Source of the DNA: Devosia equisanguinis
Lineage (GTDB): Bacteria; Pseudomonadota; Alphaproteobacteria; Rhizobiales; Devosiaceae
DNA: 64,000 bases
Assembly: GCF_900631955.1 (NCBI RefSeq)
Contig: NZ_UZWD01000049.1
Span: 1 to 64,000 of the forward strand
Direction: 5' to 3'
The position numbers and the translations under genes are program-made. This document shows, one piece after another, positions 23,406 to 32,202 of this stretch. Every line of letters starts with the position of its first letter. Positions within the stretch are counted from its first letter, which is position 1. Below the pieces are notes generated by a model that saw only the letters and a program-made list of their open reading frames with translations, did no database searches and was not told where the DNA came from.

Positions 23406-24491
23406 ATGTCGGACGAGGACAAAGACTCAAAAACAGAAGACCCCTCCCATAAAAAGCTCGAGGACGCCCACAAGAAGGGCGATGTCGCCAAGAGCCAGGA
23501 GGTCACGACCTGGTTCATGCTGCTGGGCTCGGCCATTGCCTTCGCCATGATCGCGCCCTGGAGCAGCGCCCAGCTGAGCTCTGCTCTCAAGCTGATCATC
23601 ATGAATGCCGACCGGTTCGACGTCGAAGGCGCCGGGTTCGGCGCCTTCTTCAACAGTCTTGCCCTCACCATGATCGGCGTGGTGCTGGCGCCGCTGGCCG
23701 TGCTTTACGTCTGTGGCATCCTTGCCAATCTGGTCCAGCACAAGCCGGTGTTTTCGGCCGAGCCCATCACCCCGAAATTCTCCAAGATTTCGCCGCTCTC
23801 CGGCGCCAAACGCCTGTTCTCGGGCGAGGCGCTGGTCAATTTCGGCAAGGGCCTGCTCAAGATCAGCATCGTCGGCGCGGTCGTGGTCATGGTCTGCTGG
23901 CCCGAGCGCGATCGGCTCGACACCATGATGACCGCCGATCCCCTGGTGATCCTGCTCGACTTCCAGGAGCTGGGGAACAAGATCTTCATGGCGGTGCTGA
24001 TGGTCGTCACCATCATTGCCGGTGCCGACTATTTCTATGTGCGTCAGAAATGGTGGAAGAAGCACATGATGACGGTGCAGGAGACACGCGAAGAATACAA
24101 GCAGATGGAAGGCGACCCGCATGTGAAGGGCCGCATCCGCCAGTTGCGGCACGAAAAGGCGCGTCAGCGCATGATGGCGTCCGTTCCCGATGCGACTGTG
24201 GTGGTCACCAACCCGACCCACTTCGCGGTGGCGCTCAAATATGACAAGTCCATGCAGGCGCCGATCTGCGTCGCCAAGGGCGCAGACGCCGTAGCTTTGC
24301 GCATCCGTGCCCTCGCCAAGGACAGCGACGTGCCCATCATCGAGAACCCGCCACTGGCGCGCGCCCTTTTCGCCTCGGTCGATATCGACGAGGTCATTCC
24401 CGCCGAGCACTACAAAGCCGTAGCCGAGATCATCGGCTTCGTGATGCGCCTGAAACAGCCCGGCAGCGGCGGCTGGCGCGCCAACCGATAA
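23406..24491 (+). CDS. flhB: Flagellar export switch protein FlhB
   Basis: A 361-residue export-gate protein that switches substrate specificity from rod/hook to filament. The N-terminal half has four membrane helices; the cytosolic C-terminal domain carries the self-cleavage motif NPTH at residues 269-272, the same numbering as in Salmonella. The N terminus (EDKDSKTEDPSHKKLEDAHKKGD) is a standard charged FlhB start. It is the last gene of the flgB operon and ends 6 bases from the convergent membrane-protein gene. Confidence 0.97.
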   Translation: MSDEDKDSKTEDPSHKKLEDAHKKGDVAKSQEVTTWFMLLGSAIAFAMIAPWSSAQLSSALKLIIMNADRFDVEGAGFGAFFNSLALTMIGVVLAPLAVLYVCGILANLVQHKPVFSAEPITPKFSKISPLSGAKRLFSGEALVNFGKGLLKISIVGAVVVMVCWPERDRLDTMMTADPLVILLDFQELGNKIFMAVLMVVTIIAGADYFYVRQKWWKKHMMTVQETREEYKQMEGDPHVKGRIRQLRHEKARQRMMASVPDATVVVTNPTHFAVALKYDKSMQAPICVAKGADAVALRIRALAKDSDVPIIENPPLARALFASVDIDEVIPAEHYKAVAEIIGFVMRLKQPGSGGWRANR

Positions 24492-24497
24492 GACAGT

Positions 24498-24941
24498 TCA
24501 GCCTTCTTGGCGGTCGGTCGCGGCTTTTTTGCCGAACTGGTGCAAGAGAGCTGCGGCGAGAGCGATGAGAACAGCAATCCACCCTGCTGCTGCGCCCTCT
24601 GCACGCAAGGGGGCTCCGGGCGACGCGGCCCAACCAATCAGCAGGAAGCTCACCCAATAGCCGAAGCGGGTGAACAGGGGATGCTGCGCAATGTCTTCGC
24701 GCAGCAGGGCAAAGGCGAGCACGACATAAATGACATAGGCCTGCGGATGGAAAGCCCAGCCTGTTCCATAGAGCCCGAACGTATAGATGCCCGTAGTGTC
24801 GCCGAAGTCTGGCCCGAAAGACAGGAACCCAGTGGTTCCATCGTCGAAGTAATTGAAGAACTGGGAGGCAAAGCTCAGCACCAACGCCGCTATCATGACC
24901 AGCTGTGGCAGCGATTTGCCGTTCAGGAATTCCTTGAGCAT
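24498..24941 (-). CDS. Small four-helix membrane protein, unknown
   Basis: A 147-residue protein with about four hydrophobic segments (around 14-30, 55-75, 88-105 and 118-138) and no family I recognise. The second half has a short loop (SPGAPLRAEGAAAG) between helices. The ATG at 24941 is chosen; a GTG five codons earlier (24956) is an alternative. It is convergent with flhB with only 6 bases between stops, so no terminator fits. No functional clue is offered by its neighbours. Confidence 0.7.
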   Translation of the reverse strand: MLKEFLNGKSLPQLVMIAALVLSFASQFFNYFDDGTTGFLSFGPDFGDTTGIYTFGLYGTGWAFHPQAYVIYVVLAFALLREDIAQHPLFTRFGYWVSFLLIGWAASPGAPLRAEGAAAGWIAVLIALAAALLHQFGKKAATDRQEG

Positions 24942-24999
24942 CCGTACTAACCCCACGACCTAGATATTGAGTGGCACCGCGGCACCTATGAGCGTCGCG

Positions 25000-25710
25000 T
25001 CACTGGCGCGACATCATCACGCCATCGAAATAGATCCGGTTTGGGAAAGCGCCCGGCAAAGCATCATCGTGGTATGGGAAGCTGGCCGTGCTCCAGGCTT
25101 GGCCGCCGTCCGGATAGAATTCGATACTGTTTCCCGAGATGGTGTACTGCCCGGCCTCTGCCTGGTCACTATAGGCGGTGGCATCGACGCCCCCGGCGAT
25201 GGAGTCCACTACCGTGGTCGACCCCATGGCATAGCGTCCATCCTCCTGAAACAGCAGTGTCTGGCCGCTACTGGCAAAAGCGCTCGTTCCGCCCCCAACC
25301 GCGGCTCCGCCATGGAATACGCCCGACAAGGTGCTGGAGCTAAACTTTTCGACAGGACAAAACAGGCCGCCGTCGAAGTTGAAGCAGCCTCCTGACGACG
25401 GCTCCAAATCAGCCTCGGTAACGTCCCCGTCGTGCCAGTCGATGCGCATGGTGCCCCCGGTGAAGCTTACATCGCCAACCGTTCCAGGGTTCTGCTCTTC
25501 GGCATAGCTTGTGCCATAGGCTGCGATGTCGTAGCTGGGCGCGTTTACAGCAATCCCCGGGCCGAAATAGTAGACGTCCATCTCAAACGAGCTGATCCAC
25601 ATTCTCGTCATCAAGTAGATGCCATCTGGCGCGTACTGAGCATATGAAGGTGTTGCGCCACCACCTATGAAGACGGCAGAGAGCACTGTTGCGACGAGCA
25701 GGTGTTTCAT
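25000..25710 (-). CDS. Secreted protein, unknown
   Basis: A 236-residue exported protein: signal peptide about 1-24 (ending PSYAQ), then a beta-rich, Gly/Ser/Asp/Tyr-rich mature part. It has two cysteines close together (CFNFDGGLFC) that may form a disulfide, and no catalytic motif I can name. Several segments (GGTMRIDWHDGD, LFQEDGRYAMGS, QYTISGNSIEFYPDGG) resemble the strand-turn pattern of lipocalin-like or Copper-amyloid-type secreted sensors, but this is only a fold impression. It stands with the next small secreted gene, both minus strand, 48 bases apart. Confidence 0.65.
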   Translation of the reverse strand: MKHLLVATVLSAVFIGGGATPSYAQYAPDGIYLMTRMWISSFEMDVYYFGPGIAVNAPSYDIAAYGTSYAEEQNPGTVGDVSFTGGTMRIDWHDGDVTEADLEPSSGGCFNFDGGLFCPVEKFSSSTLSGVFHGGAAVGGGTSAFASSGQTLLFQEDGRYAMGSTTVVDSIAGGVDATAYSDQAEAGQYTISGNSIEFYPDGGQAWSTASFPYHDDALPGAFPNRIYFDGVMMSRQ

Positions 25711-25758
25711 CTTCTAGACCTGAATAGTGTGGTGAGACGTGGCATTCATACGGTGCGA

Positions 25759-26106
25759 CTAAAGCTTCGCGTCACAAACAAGGTTTCCGCCCTGTTGGGC
25801 AAGCAGCGTCAGCGTTGGCTTATCACTGCCAAGGTTCCGCCGGCCGCCGACAATTCCAAGGTCATCGTATAGGGGGCCGCTGCGGACCACGAACATGTCG
25901 AAGGACGCGTCGACTTCGCCAACTTCCCCCCGACCGCTCTGGCCCGACTTATTGGCAAGGACATAGTTTCTGCCCTCGAATCCGATGGTTGCAACAAGCG
26001 TACCGAACGCTTTGCACTCCCAAACACCATCGACTCCTGTGGCGAAGGAAGGTGGAGCGAGTGTTGTAACCACCAGGACAATGAAGGCTTTCAAAACCTG
26101 GCGCAC
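25759..26106 (-). CDS. Small secreted protein, unknown
   Basis: A 115-residue exported protein with a signal peptide (about 1-22, ending PPSFA). The mature part begins TGVDGVWECKAFGTLVATIGFEG, resembling the opening strands of a small lipocalin-like barrel, and ends NLVCDAKL; the two cysteines near the ends could pair. The GTG start at 26106 has GAGGTGAGCA directly before it. Upstream of the 25000-25710 gene, possibly in one transcription unit with it. Function unknown. Confidence 0.62.
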   Translation of the reverse strand: MRQVLKAFIVLVVTTLAPPSFATGVDGVWECKAFGTLVATIGFEGRNYVLANKSGQSGRGEVGEVDASFDMFVVRSGPLYDDLGIVGGRRNLGSDKPTLTLLAQQGGNLVCDAKL

Positions 26107-26521
26107 TGCTCACCTCATTATTAACTCAGTGAGCTTTTAATAAATTGAACGGATGCTGTCAATGCAAGGGCAATTTAGAGCAACGCAATGTGGACGGCGT
26201 GCCAGCGACATGCATGGATCACCCGACCTGGTGATGACGCCGCGGCAAGGTTGGGGACAGAGGCAACCTTGAACACCTTGATCACACTCAAGTCTGCAGG
26301 AAGGGTTAGTTGGTTGCACTCTTGAAGGACAAGGCGAGCACACGCCCATGCCTATCGTCGTTGACATCAAAAGGTGCGAAGAGCTGAAGGTGGAATTTGA
26401 ACGTCAGGGTGAGCCTGAGCAGGGAGACTTTGCCGCAGCATCTCATCGATGCACCGGTGATTGAGTCCGCACCTTGGATCATCTAGACTCCACGCCACCG
26501 GCAGTGCCCGAGGACCGCTTC
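26107..26521. other. Gene-poor 415-base interval
   Basis: No gene is convincing here. The base composition is slightly lower in GC than the neighbours. A 38-codon frame at 26348-26464 has no usable ribosome site and is not called. The left part presumably holds the promoter of the secreted-protein pair; nothing else structured was seen. Confidence 0.5.
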
Positions 26522-26698
26522 ATGGCTGACATCATCAATCTGCGACAGGTCCGCAAGCAGAAGGCCCGTTCTGACAAGGAAAATGTGGCGGCCCAGAATC
26601 GGGTTCTGCATGGCCGCACCAAGGCCGAAAAGCAGCGCGAAGCCACTGAGCGGCAGCGCGCCGAGCGTCTTATCGACGGCCACAAGCGCGAAGAATAG
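26522..26698 (+). CDS. DUF4169 family small protein
   Basis: A 58-residue, highly charged helical protein, MADIINLRQVRKQKARSDKE at its start and Lys/Arg/Glu/Gln-rich throughout, matching DUF4169, a short family common in Hyphomicrobiales and of unknown function. The ATG at 26522 follows GAGGA; an upstream TTG extension of 16 codons is not needed. It precedes the MFS gene by 141 bases on the same strand. Confidence 0.82.
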   Translation: MADIINLRQVRKQKARSDKENVAAQNRVLHGRTKAEKQREATERQRAERLIDGHKREE

Positions 26699-26839
26699 CC
26701 AGAATACGCCCGCGAAAGGCACTTGCGGATAACCGTACTCTGCGGTACGCCCGTTTCAATTGCTCGGCAGGCCGCGAATTTTCGGGATGGAGGCGCGGCG
26801 TCGGCGGGCGCACCTTGCTTAAAAGATCCCGGACGACCC

Positions 26840-28129
26840 ATGACCATTGCTACAGAGACCAGCCTGGCTCCGGCCGGCGGAAATTCGGCGCGCCGCGTGC
26901 TGGCGGCCAGCATGATCGGCACCACGATCGAATTCTTCGACTTCTACATCTATGCGACGGCGGCGGTGATCGTGTTCCCGCATCTGTTCTTTCCGGCCGC
27001 CGATGCCAATTCGGCATTGTTGAGCTCGCTCGCCACCTTTGCAATCGCCTTCCTGGCCCGCCCTATCGGCGCAGCTTTTTTCGGCCATTTCGGCGATAAG
27101 GTCGGGCGCAAGGCGACGCTGGTGGCCGCGCTCCTGACCATGGGCATTTCCACGGTGCTGATCGGCGTCTTGCCGACCTATGAACAGATCGGGATTTTTG
27201 CGCCGCTGCTGCTGGCCCTGTGCCGGCTGGGGCAGGGGCTAGGGCTCGGCGGCGAATGGGGCGGGGCCGTGCTGCTGGCCACCGAGAATGCGCCAGAAGG
27301 CAAGCGGGCCTGGTACGGCATGTTCCCGCAGCTCGGCGCGCCGGTGGGCTTTTTCCTCGCCACCACCATTTTCCTGGTCCTGGCGCATTTCCTGGGCGAC
27401 GATGCCTTCATGAGCTGGGGCTGGCGCGTGCCTTTCCTCGCCAGTGCCTTCCTCGTCATCTTGGGCCTGTTCATCCGCCTCAAGATTACCGAGACCCCCG
27501 AATTCGCCAAGGCCATCGAAAAGGCCGAGCGCGTCGAAGTGCCGTTTGTCGACGTGTTTCGCCGCCACAAGCTCAGCCTCGTGCTCGGCACCATGGCTGC
27601 ACTGGCCACCTTCGTTCTGTTTTACATCATGACGGTGTTTTCATTGAGCTATGGCACCCGCACGCTGGGCTATAGCCGCGAGGAATTCCTGATCCTGCAG
27701 ATGGTCGGCGTGGTGTTCTTCGGGCTCTTGATCCCGGTGGCCGCCATCCTGGCCGACCGCTATGGCATGCGCCGGGTTATGATCGGCGTCTCGATCGGCA
27801 TTGCGCTGTTCGGCCTGGTGCTGGCACCGCTTCTGGGCTCGGGCAATGTCTGGGGCGTGCTGGGCTTCCTGTGCATCGGCTTTGCGCTGATGGGCATGAC
27901 CTATGGTCCGCTGGGCACCGCGCTGGCGGCCCCGTTCCCCACCGCCGTCCGCTACACCGGCGCGTCGCTGACCTTCAATCTCGGCGGCATTTTCGGTGCG
28001 TCCTTCGCGCCCTACATCGCCGCCTGGCTGGCCGACACCTATGGCCTGCACACCGTCGGCTACTACATCATCATCGCCGCGGTCGTGACGCTCGTTGCCT
28101 TCGGCTTCATCCGCCAGACAGCGGAATAA
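26840..28129 (+). CDS. MFS metabolite:proton symporter (MHS family)
   Basis: A 429-residue inner-membrane transporter with 12 expected helices. The start MTIATETSLAPAGGNSARRVLAAS followed by MIGTTIEFFDFYIYATAAVIVFP is typical of the metabolite:H+ symporter group (YhjE/ShiA/ProP-like). MFS loop motifs are seen at FGDKVGRKATLV (about 86-97), GQGLGLGGEWGGAVLLATENAP (about 133-154) and ADRYGMRRVMIG (about 309-320). The substrate cannot be read from sequence; shikimate, alpha-ketoglutarate and related organic acids are the usual ones. No catabolic partner lies beside it. Confidence 0.92.
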   Translation: MTIATETSLAPAGGNSARRVLAASMIGTTIEFFDFYIYATAAVIVFPHLFFPAADANSALLSSLATFAIAFLARPIGAAFFGHFGDKVGRKATLVAALLTMGISTVLIGVLPTYEQIGIFAPLLLALCRLGQGLGLGGEWGGAVLLATENAPEGKRAWYGMFPQLGAPVGFFLATTIFLVLAHFLGDDAFMSWGWRVPFLASAFLVILGLFIRLKITETPEFAKAIEKAERVEVPFVDVFRRHKLSLVLGTMAALATFVLFYIMTVFSLSYGTRTLGYSREEFLILQMVGVVFFGLLIPVAAILADRYGMRRVMIGVSIGIALFGLVLAPLLGSGNVWGVLGFLCIGFALMGMTYGPLGTALAAPFPTAVRYTGASLTFNLGGIFGASFAPYIAAWLADTYGLHTVGYYIIIAAVVTLVAFGFIRQTAE

Positions 28130-28155
28130 GTCTGCCTGCCACCAAGGTCGAACCG

Positions 28156-28187
28156 GGTCTGGACGTCTCACCTGTGACATCCAGACC
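28156..28187. repeat. Inverted repeat between MFS gene and secreted protein
   Basis: GGTCTGGA and TCCAGACC arms, 8 bp each and perfect, with a 16-base spacer, in the 73-base gap between two plus-strand genes. It has no T tract, so it is more likely an operator or mRNA hairpin in the leader of the next gene than a terminator. Confidence 0.45.
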
Positions 28188-28202
28188 TGGAGACCTCAAC
28201 CC

Positions 28203-28781
28203 ATGCGCCTGCTGCTTGCCCTCGCAGCCACCCTTCTGGCGGCACCCGTTTCTGCAAATGAAGACCTGGCGCTGCAGATCGATCGCGTTGCACCATCGCT
28301 CAATGGCGGGAATCTGACCACACTTGGTGGGCCGGAAACGCCGCAAGCACTTGTCGATGGCCTCGATGGTCGCTGGTTTACCCTCAAGAACACGGTGCGC
28401 AATTGGCGGGGAACCGGCGATGCGGATCGGGAAAACCTCGCCCGCGCCATTGAACGCACCTGCGCGGACACTTGGGAAAACATCGTCACCTACACGACAA
28501 CCAGCCCCACCACGTTCCGCGTGACGCAGCAAAGCCCCGAGGGCGATGATCACGGCACGTTCGACATGGAGCCGGTCGAGCCGGCGGGCCGCGTCTTTGC
28601 GACCACTGTCGAGGACGACTACATCGCCAAGGTGTTCGGCATCGATGCGGCTTCGCCCGAGCTCGCGGAAACCCGTGCGTTGCTCAGCGCGGGCCTCGAA
28701 ATCTGGAGGCCCACGCCGGACGTGCTGGTCAATCTGCGCGCCAATCAGGAGATCGAAGTCTGGGGGCGCTGCCCAAGCTAG
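28203..28781 (+). CDS. Exported protein, unknown
   Basis: A 192-residue protein with a signal peptide (MRLLLALAATLLAAPVSA, cleavage about 18) and a soluble mature part. It contains two cysteines (about 85 and 190) and no motif that I can assign. The start ATG at 28203 is preceded by GGAGACC; the open frame runs a further 36 codons upstream without a signal peptide. It ends 3 bases from the convergent VOC gene. Confidence 0.72.
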   Translation: MRLLLALAATLLAAPVSANEDLALQIDRVAPSLNGGNLTTLGGPETPQALVDGLDGRWFTLKNTVRNWRGTGDADRENLARAIERTCADTWENIVTYTTTSPTTFRVTQQSPEGDDHGTFDMEPVEPAGRVFATTVEDDYIAKVFGIDAASPELAETRALLSAGLEIWRPTPDVLVNLRANQEIEVWGRCPS

Positions 28782-28784
28782 CCG

Positions 28785-29216
28785 TTACCAGTCCACCTGG
28801 CATTCCAAGCCGTCAGGGCCGAACTGCATGCTTTGAGGCGTGTACTGGAAAATCTCCAATTTCACCCCGCTGGGATCGGCCAGCCAGGCCTGCCAGGTGC
28901 CGTCGACGCCAAGTTTCTTGGCGGTGATATCGACGCCCTTGCCGCGGACATGGGCAATGAACGCGTCGATGTCCTCGGTTTCGAGGCAGATGTGGTTGAT
29001 CTGGTTGCTCTCCTCAAACCGCGACTCGCCCTTCTTGAACACCTCGATAAAGGTGCGATTGCCGAAATCGAGATAGAAGCCGATCTTGTCCCGGCCGCGC
29101 ATGAAGGTGAACTTCGGCGCGATGCCGATGACGTCCCGGTAGAACGCCTCCACCGCATCAAGGTCACGGGCAAAAATGCAGGTATGGGCCACCTGCCTGA
29201 CGAGCGGTGCGGTCAT
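28785..29216 (-). CDS. VOC-superfamily (glyoxalase-like) protein
   Basis: A 143-residue protein with the vicinal-oxygen-chelate fold: QVAHTCIFARDLDAVEAFYRDVIGI at the N terminus, FLDFGNRTFIEVFKKGE in the middle, INHICLETEDIDAFIAHVRGKG and WLADPSGVKLEIFQYTPQS in the second half. The likely metal ligands are His (AHTC), Glu (IEVF), His (NHIC) and Glu (LEIF). The reaction is unknown; relatives include glyoxalase I and dioxygenases. The ATG at 29216 gives the usual length; 19 upstream codons are rejected. Confidence 0.85.
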   Translation of the reverse strand: MTAPLVRQVAHTCIFARDLDAVEAFYRDVIGIAPKFTFMRGRDKIGFYLDFGNRTFIEVFKKGESRFEESNQINHICLETEDIDAFIAHVRGKGVDITAKKLGVDGTWQAWLADPSGVKLEIFQYTPQSMQFGPDGLECQVDW

Positions 29217-29275
29217 GGTCTCTCCTCGGAATGACTGGGCTTTTTGCCCTTGCTGACATGTTAGGGCAGGCATGA

Positions 29276-30688
<1,413 letters not shown>

Positions 30689-30710
30689 ACTCTTCGCCAG
30701 ACGAAATAAA

Positions 30711-30740
30711 AAGGCCGGGCAACTGCCCGGCCTTACTATT
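30711..30740 (+). terminator. Rho-independent terminator of eno
   Basis: AAGGCCGGGC-AACT-GCCCGGCCTT, a perfect 10-bp stem with flanking A (AAATAAAAAG) and a T-rich 3' side (CTTACTATTTTC). Confidence 0.85.
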
Positions 30741-30772
30741 TTCAGCCGTGCTCAAGAATTAGGCATACAGTG

Positions 30773-30801
30773 CCCAAGTAGAATCAAATTTACTTGGGGA
30801 G
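30773..30801 (+). promoter_or_regulatory. SD-covering inverted repeat before aqpZ
   Basis: CCCAAGTA-N10-TACTTGGG has perfect 8-bp arms. The 3' arm runs into the Shine-Dalgarno sequence GGGGAG (30796-30801), 9 bases before the aqpZ ATG. If transcribed, the hairpin would bury part of the ribosome site; if not, the repeat could be an operator. Confidence 0.5.
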
Positions 30802-30810
30802 TCTTTTGGC

Positions 30811-31497
30811 ATGATGAAGCGTCTATCTGCCGAAGCTTTTGGTACATTCTGGCTGGTCTTCGGAGGCTGCGGATCGGCTGTGCTGGCCGCCGGCATTCCA
30901 GAGCTGGGCATCGGCTATGCCGGTGTCGCGCTGGCCTTCGGTCTTACCGTGCTGACCATGGCCTATGCCGTGGGGCATATTTCCGGCGGCCATTTCAATC
31001 CCGCCGTTTCGCTCGGCCTCGCCATTGCCGGCCGGTTCCAGTTCAAGGATCTGCTGCCCTATTGGGTCGCGCAGATCATCGGTGGTGCCCTGGGCGCAGC
31101 CGTGCTTTTTCTCATCGCCTCGGGCAAGGTGGATTTCGTGGCCGGCGGCTTTGCCTCCAATGGCTATGATGCGCTGTCGCCGCACGGCTATGGCATGGTG
31201 TCGGTGCTGCTGATCGAAGTGGTGCTCACCGCCTTCTTCCTCCTGATCATTCTCGGCTCGACCCATGGCAATGCCCCGGTCGGTTTCGCCCCCATTGCCA
31301 TCGGCCTGGGACTGACCTTGATCCACCTGATCTCGATCCCGGTCAGCAATACGTCGGTGAACCCGGCACGCTCCATCGCCGCCGCGCTGTTCGCGCAGAA
31401 CGGCGCCCTGGGTCAGGTCTGGCTGTTCATCGTCGCGCCGCTGGTCGGCGCCGCCATCGGTGCCGTGATCTGGAAGACGCTGCTCGCGCGCGATTGA
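30811..31497 (+). CDS. aqpZ: Aquaporin Z
   Basis: A 228-residue water channel with six helices and the two half-helices carrying NPA: HFNPAVS (63-65) and SVNPARS (184-186). The length and the sequence [24 protein letters not shown] at the start match AqpZ rather than glycerol facilitators. Start: the first of two ATGs at 30811 has the better spacing (9 bases) to GGGGAG. It is monocistronic, with an inverted repeat over its ribosome site and a terminator behind it. Confidence 0.96.
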   Translation: MMKRLSAEAFGTFWLVFGGCGSAVLAAGIPELGIGYAGVALAFGLTVLTMAYAVGHISGGHFNPAVSLGLAIAGRFQFKDLLPYWVAQIIGGALGAAVLFLIASGKVDFVAGGFASNGYDALSPHGYGMVSVLLIEVVLTAFFLLIILGSTHGNAPVGFAPIAIGLGLTLIHLISIPVSNTSVNPARSIAAALFAQNGALGQVWLFIVAPLVGAAIGAVIWKTLLARD

Positions 31498-31502
31498 GAA
31501 AG

Positions 31503-31532
31503 AGGCCCGGTGTTAGCACCGGGCCTTTAACT
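31503..31532 (+). terminator. Terminator of aqpZ
   Basis: AGGCCCGGTG-TTAG-CACCGGGCCT, a 10-bp perfect stem followed by the short tract TTAACTAT. It probably also limits read-through from the convergent gene, which ends at the same place. Confidence 0.78.
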
Positions 31533-32151
31533 ATACGCCTATTTTTTGCCGAAGCGAGACCATCCGCGCAGCATCCCTTTGATTTAGCTCCTTCTTACCT
31601 GTTCGGTAGGATTGCCAAAGCTTTATGGCTTCACGAAATACTTCTTCTTTTTGGCCTAATACGTTGTCGTAGGCCATCAAATCGATTAGCTCGCTATAAT
31701 TTCGTCTATCAACTCGCCCATATTTCGCGCGAGTGCGGCCATCTATTTCAGGGTCTGCGGCCGTTGCCTCAATCGCATCGCGGATGGCGTTCCAATCCTC
31801 TTTGAGTTTCTCGCGACTTGGTGCACCCACAGGCTGTTCTTCTTCCACCTGCTCCGCCAGCGCAATATCGCTAACATCGCTCCTGACCTGAGCAAGGCCC
31901 TGCATCGTTGAGGCAATTTGCTCATTTAGTGATCCGATTTTGTCGGTCACATCAGCCAGTGAGGATTCCACCGAAGTCTTGTGTTGCCTCAGCAATTTAT
32001 CAGACTCATCTAGGGCGCCCTTTAGGTCTCTAACGCGGCCCGAGAATAGCCAAGAACCCAGAAGAACGCCAAAGACTGCGGCGAATACCGTTAGTGCGCC
32101 AGATATGATGGTTGCTTGTGGTCCTGTAATTTCAATCCAAAATTCTTGCAT
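31531..32151 (-). CDS. Membrane-anchored coiled-coil protein, AT-richer
   Basis: A 206-residue protein with one N-terminal membrane helix (about 13-37), a coiled coil (about 40-105, rich in Leu/Asp/Glu/Lys heptads) and a helical C-terminal part (TRAKYGRVDRRNYSELIDLM onwards). No family recognised. The ATG at 32151 has GGGGAG six bases upstream; an ATG six codons earlier lies in the centre of the palindrome and has no ribosome site. GC content is visibly lower than the flanks, suggesting horizontal gain. It follows AMP nucleosidase on the same strand and converges on aqpZ. Confidence 0.72.
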   Translation of the reverse strand: MQEFWIEITGPQATIISGALTVFAAVFGVLLGSWLFSGRVRDLKGALDESDKLLRQHKTSVESSLADVTDKIGSLNEQIASTMQGLAQVRSDVSDIALAEQVEEEQPVGAPSREKLKEDWNAIRDAIEATAADPEIDGRTRAKYGRVDRRNYSELIDLMAYDNVLGQKEEVFREAIKLWQSYRTGKKELNQRDAARMVSLRQKIGV

Positions 32152-32154
32152 TTT

Positions 32155-32176
32155 ATTCTCCCCAAACATGTTTGGG
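32155..32176 (-). promoter_or_regulatory. 16-bp palindrome over the ribosome site
   Basis: CCCAAACATGTTTGGG (32161-32176) is a perfect 16-bp palindrome. On the minus strand its 3' arm continues into the Shine-Dalgarno GGGGAG of the coiled-coil gene, the same arrangement as before aqpZ. It could be a repressor operator or a 6-bp hairpin masking the ribosome site. Confidence 0.5.
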
Positions 32177-32202
32177 TCTATTTTGTTTGAATTACCTTTT
32201 TA

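Noticed and set aside
26348..26464. 38-codon open frame
   Set aside because: No ribosome site at proper distance, no recognisable protein.
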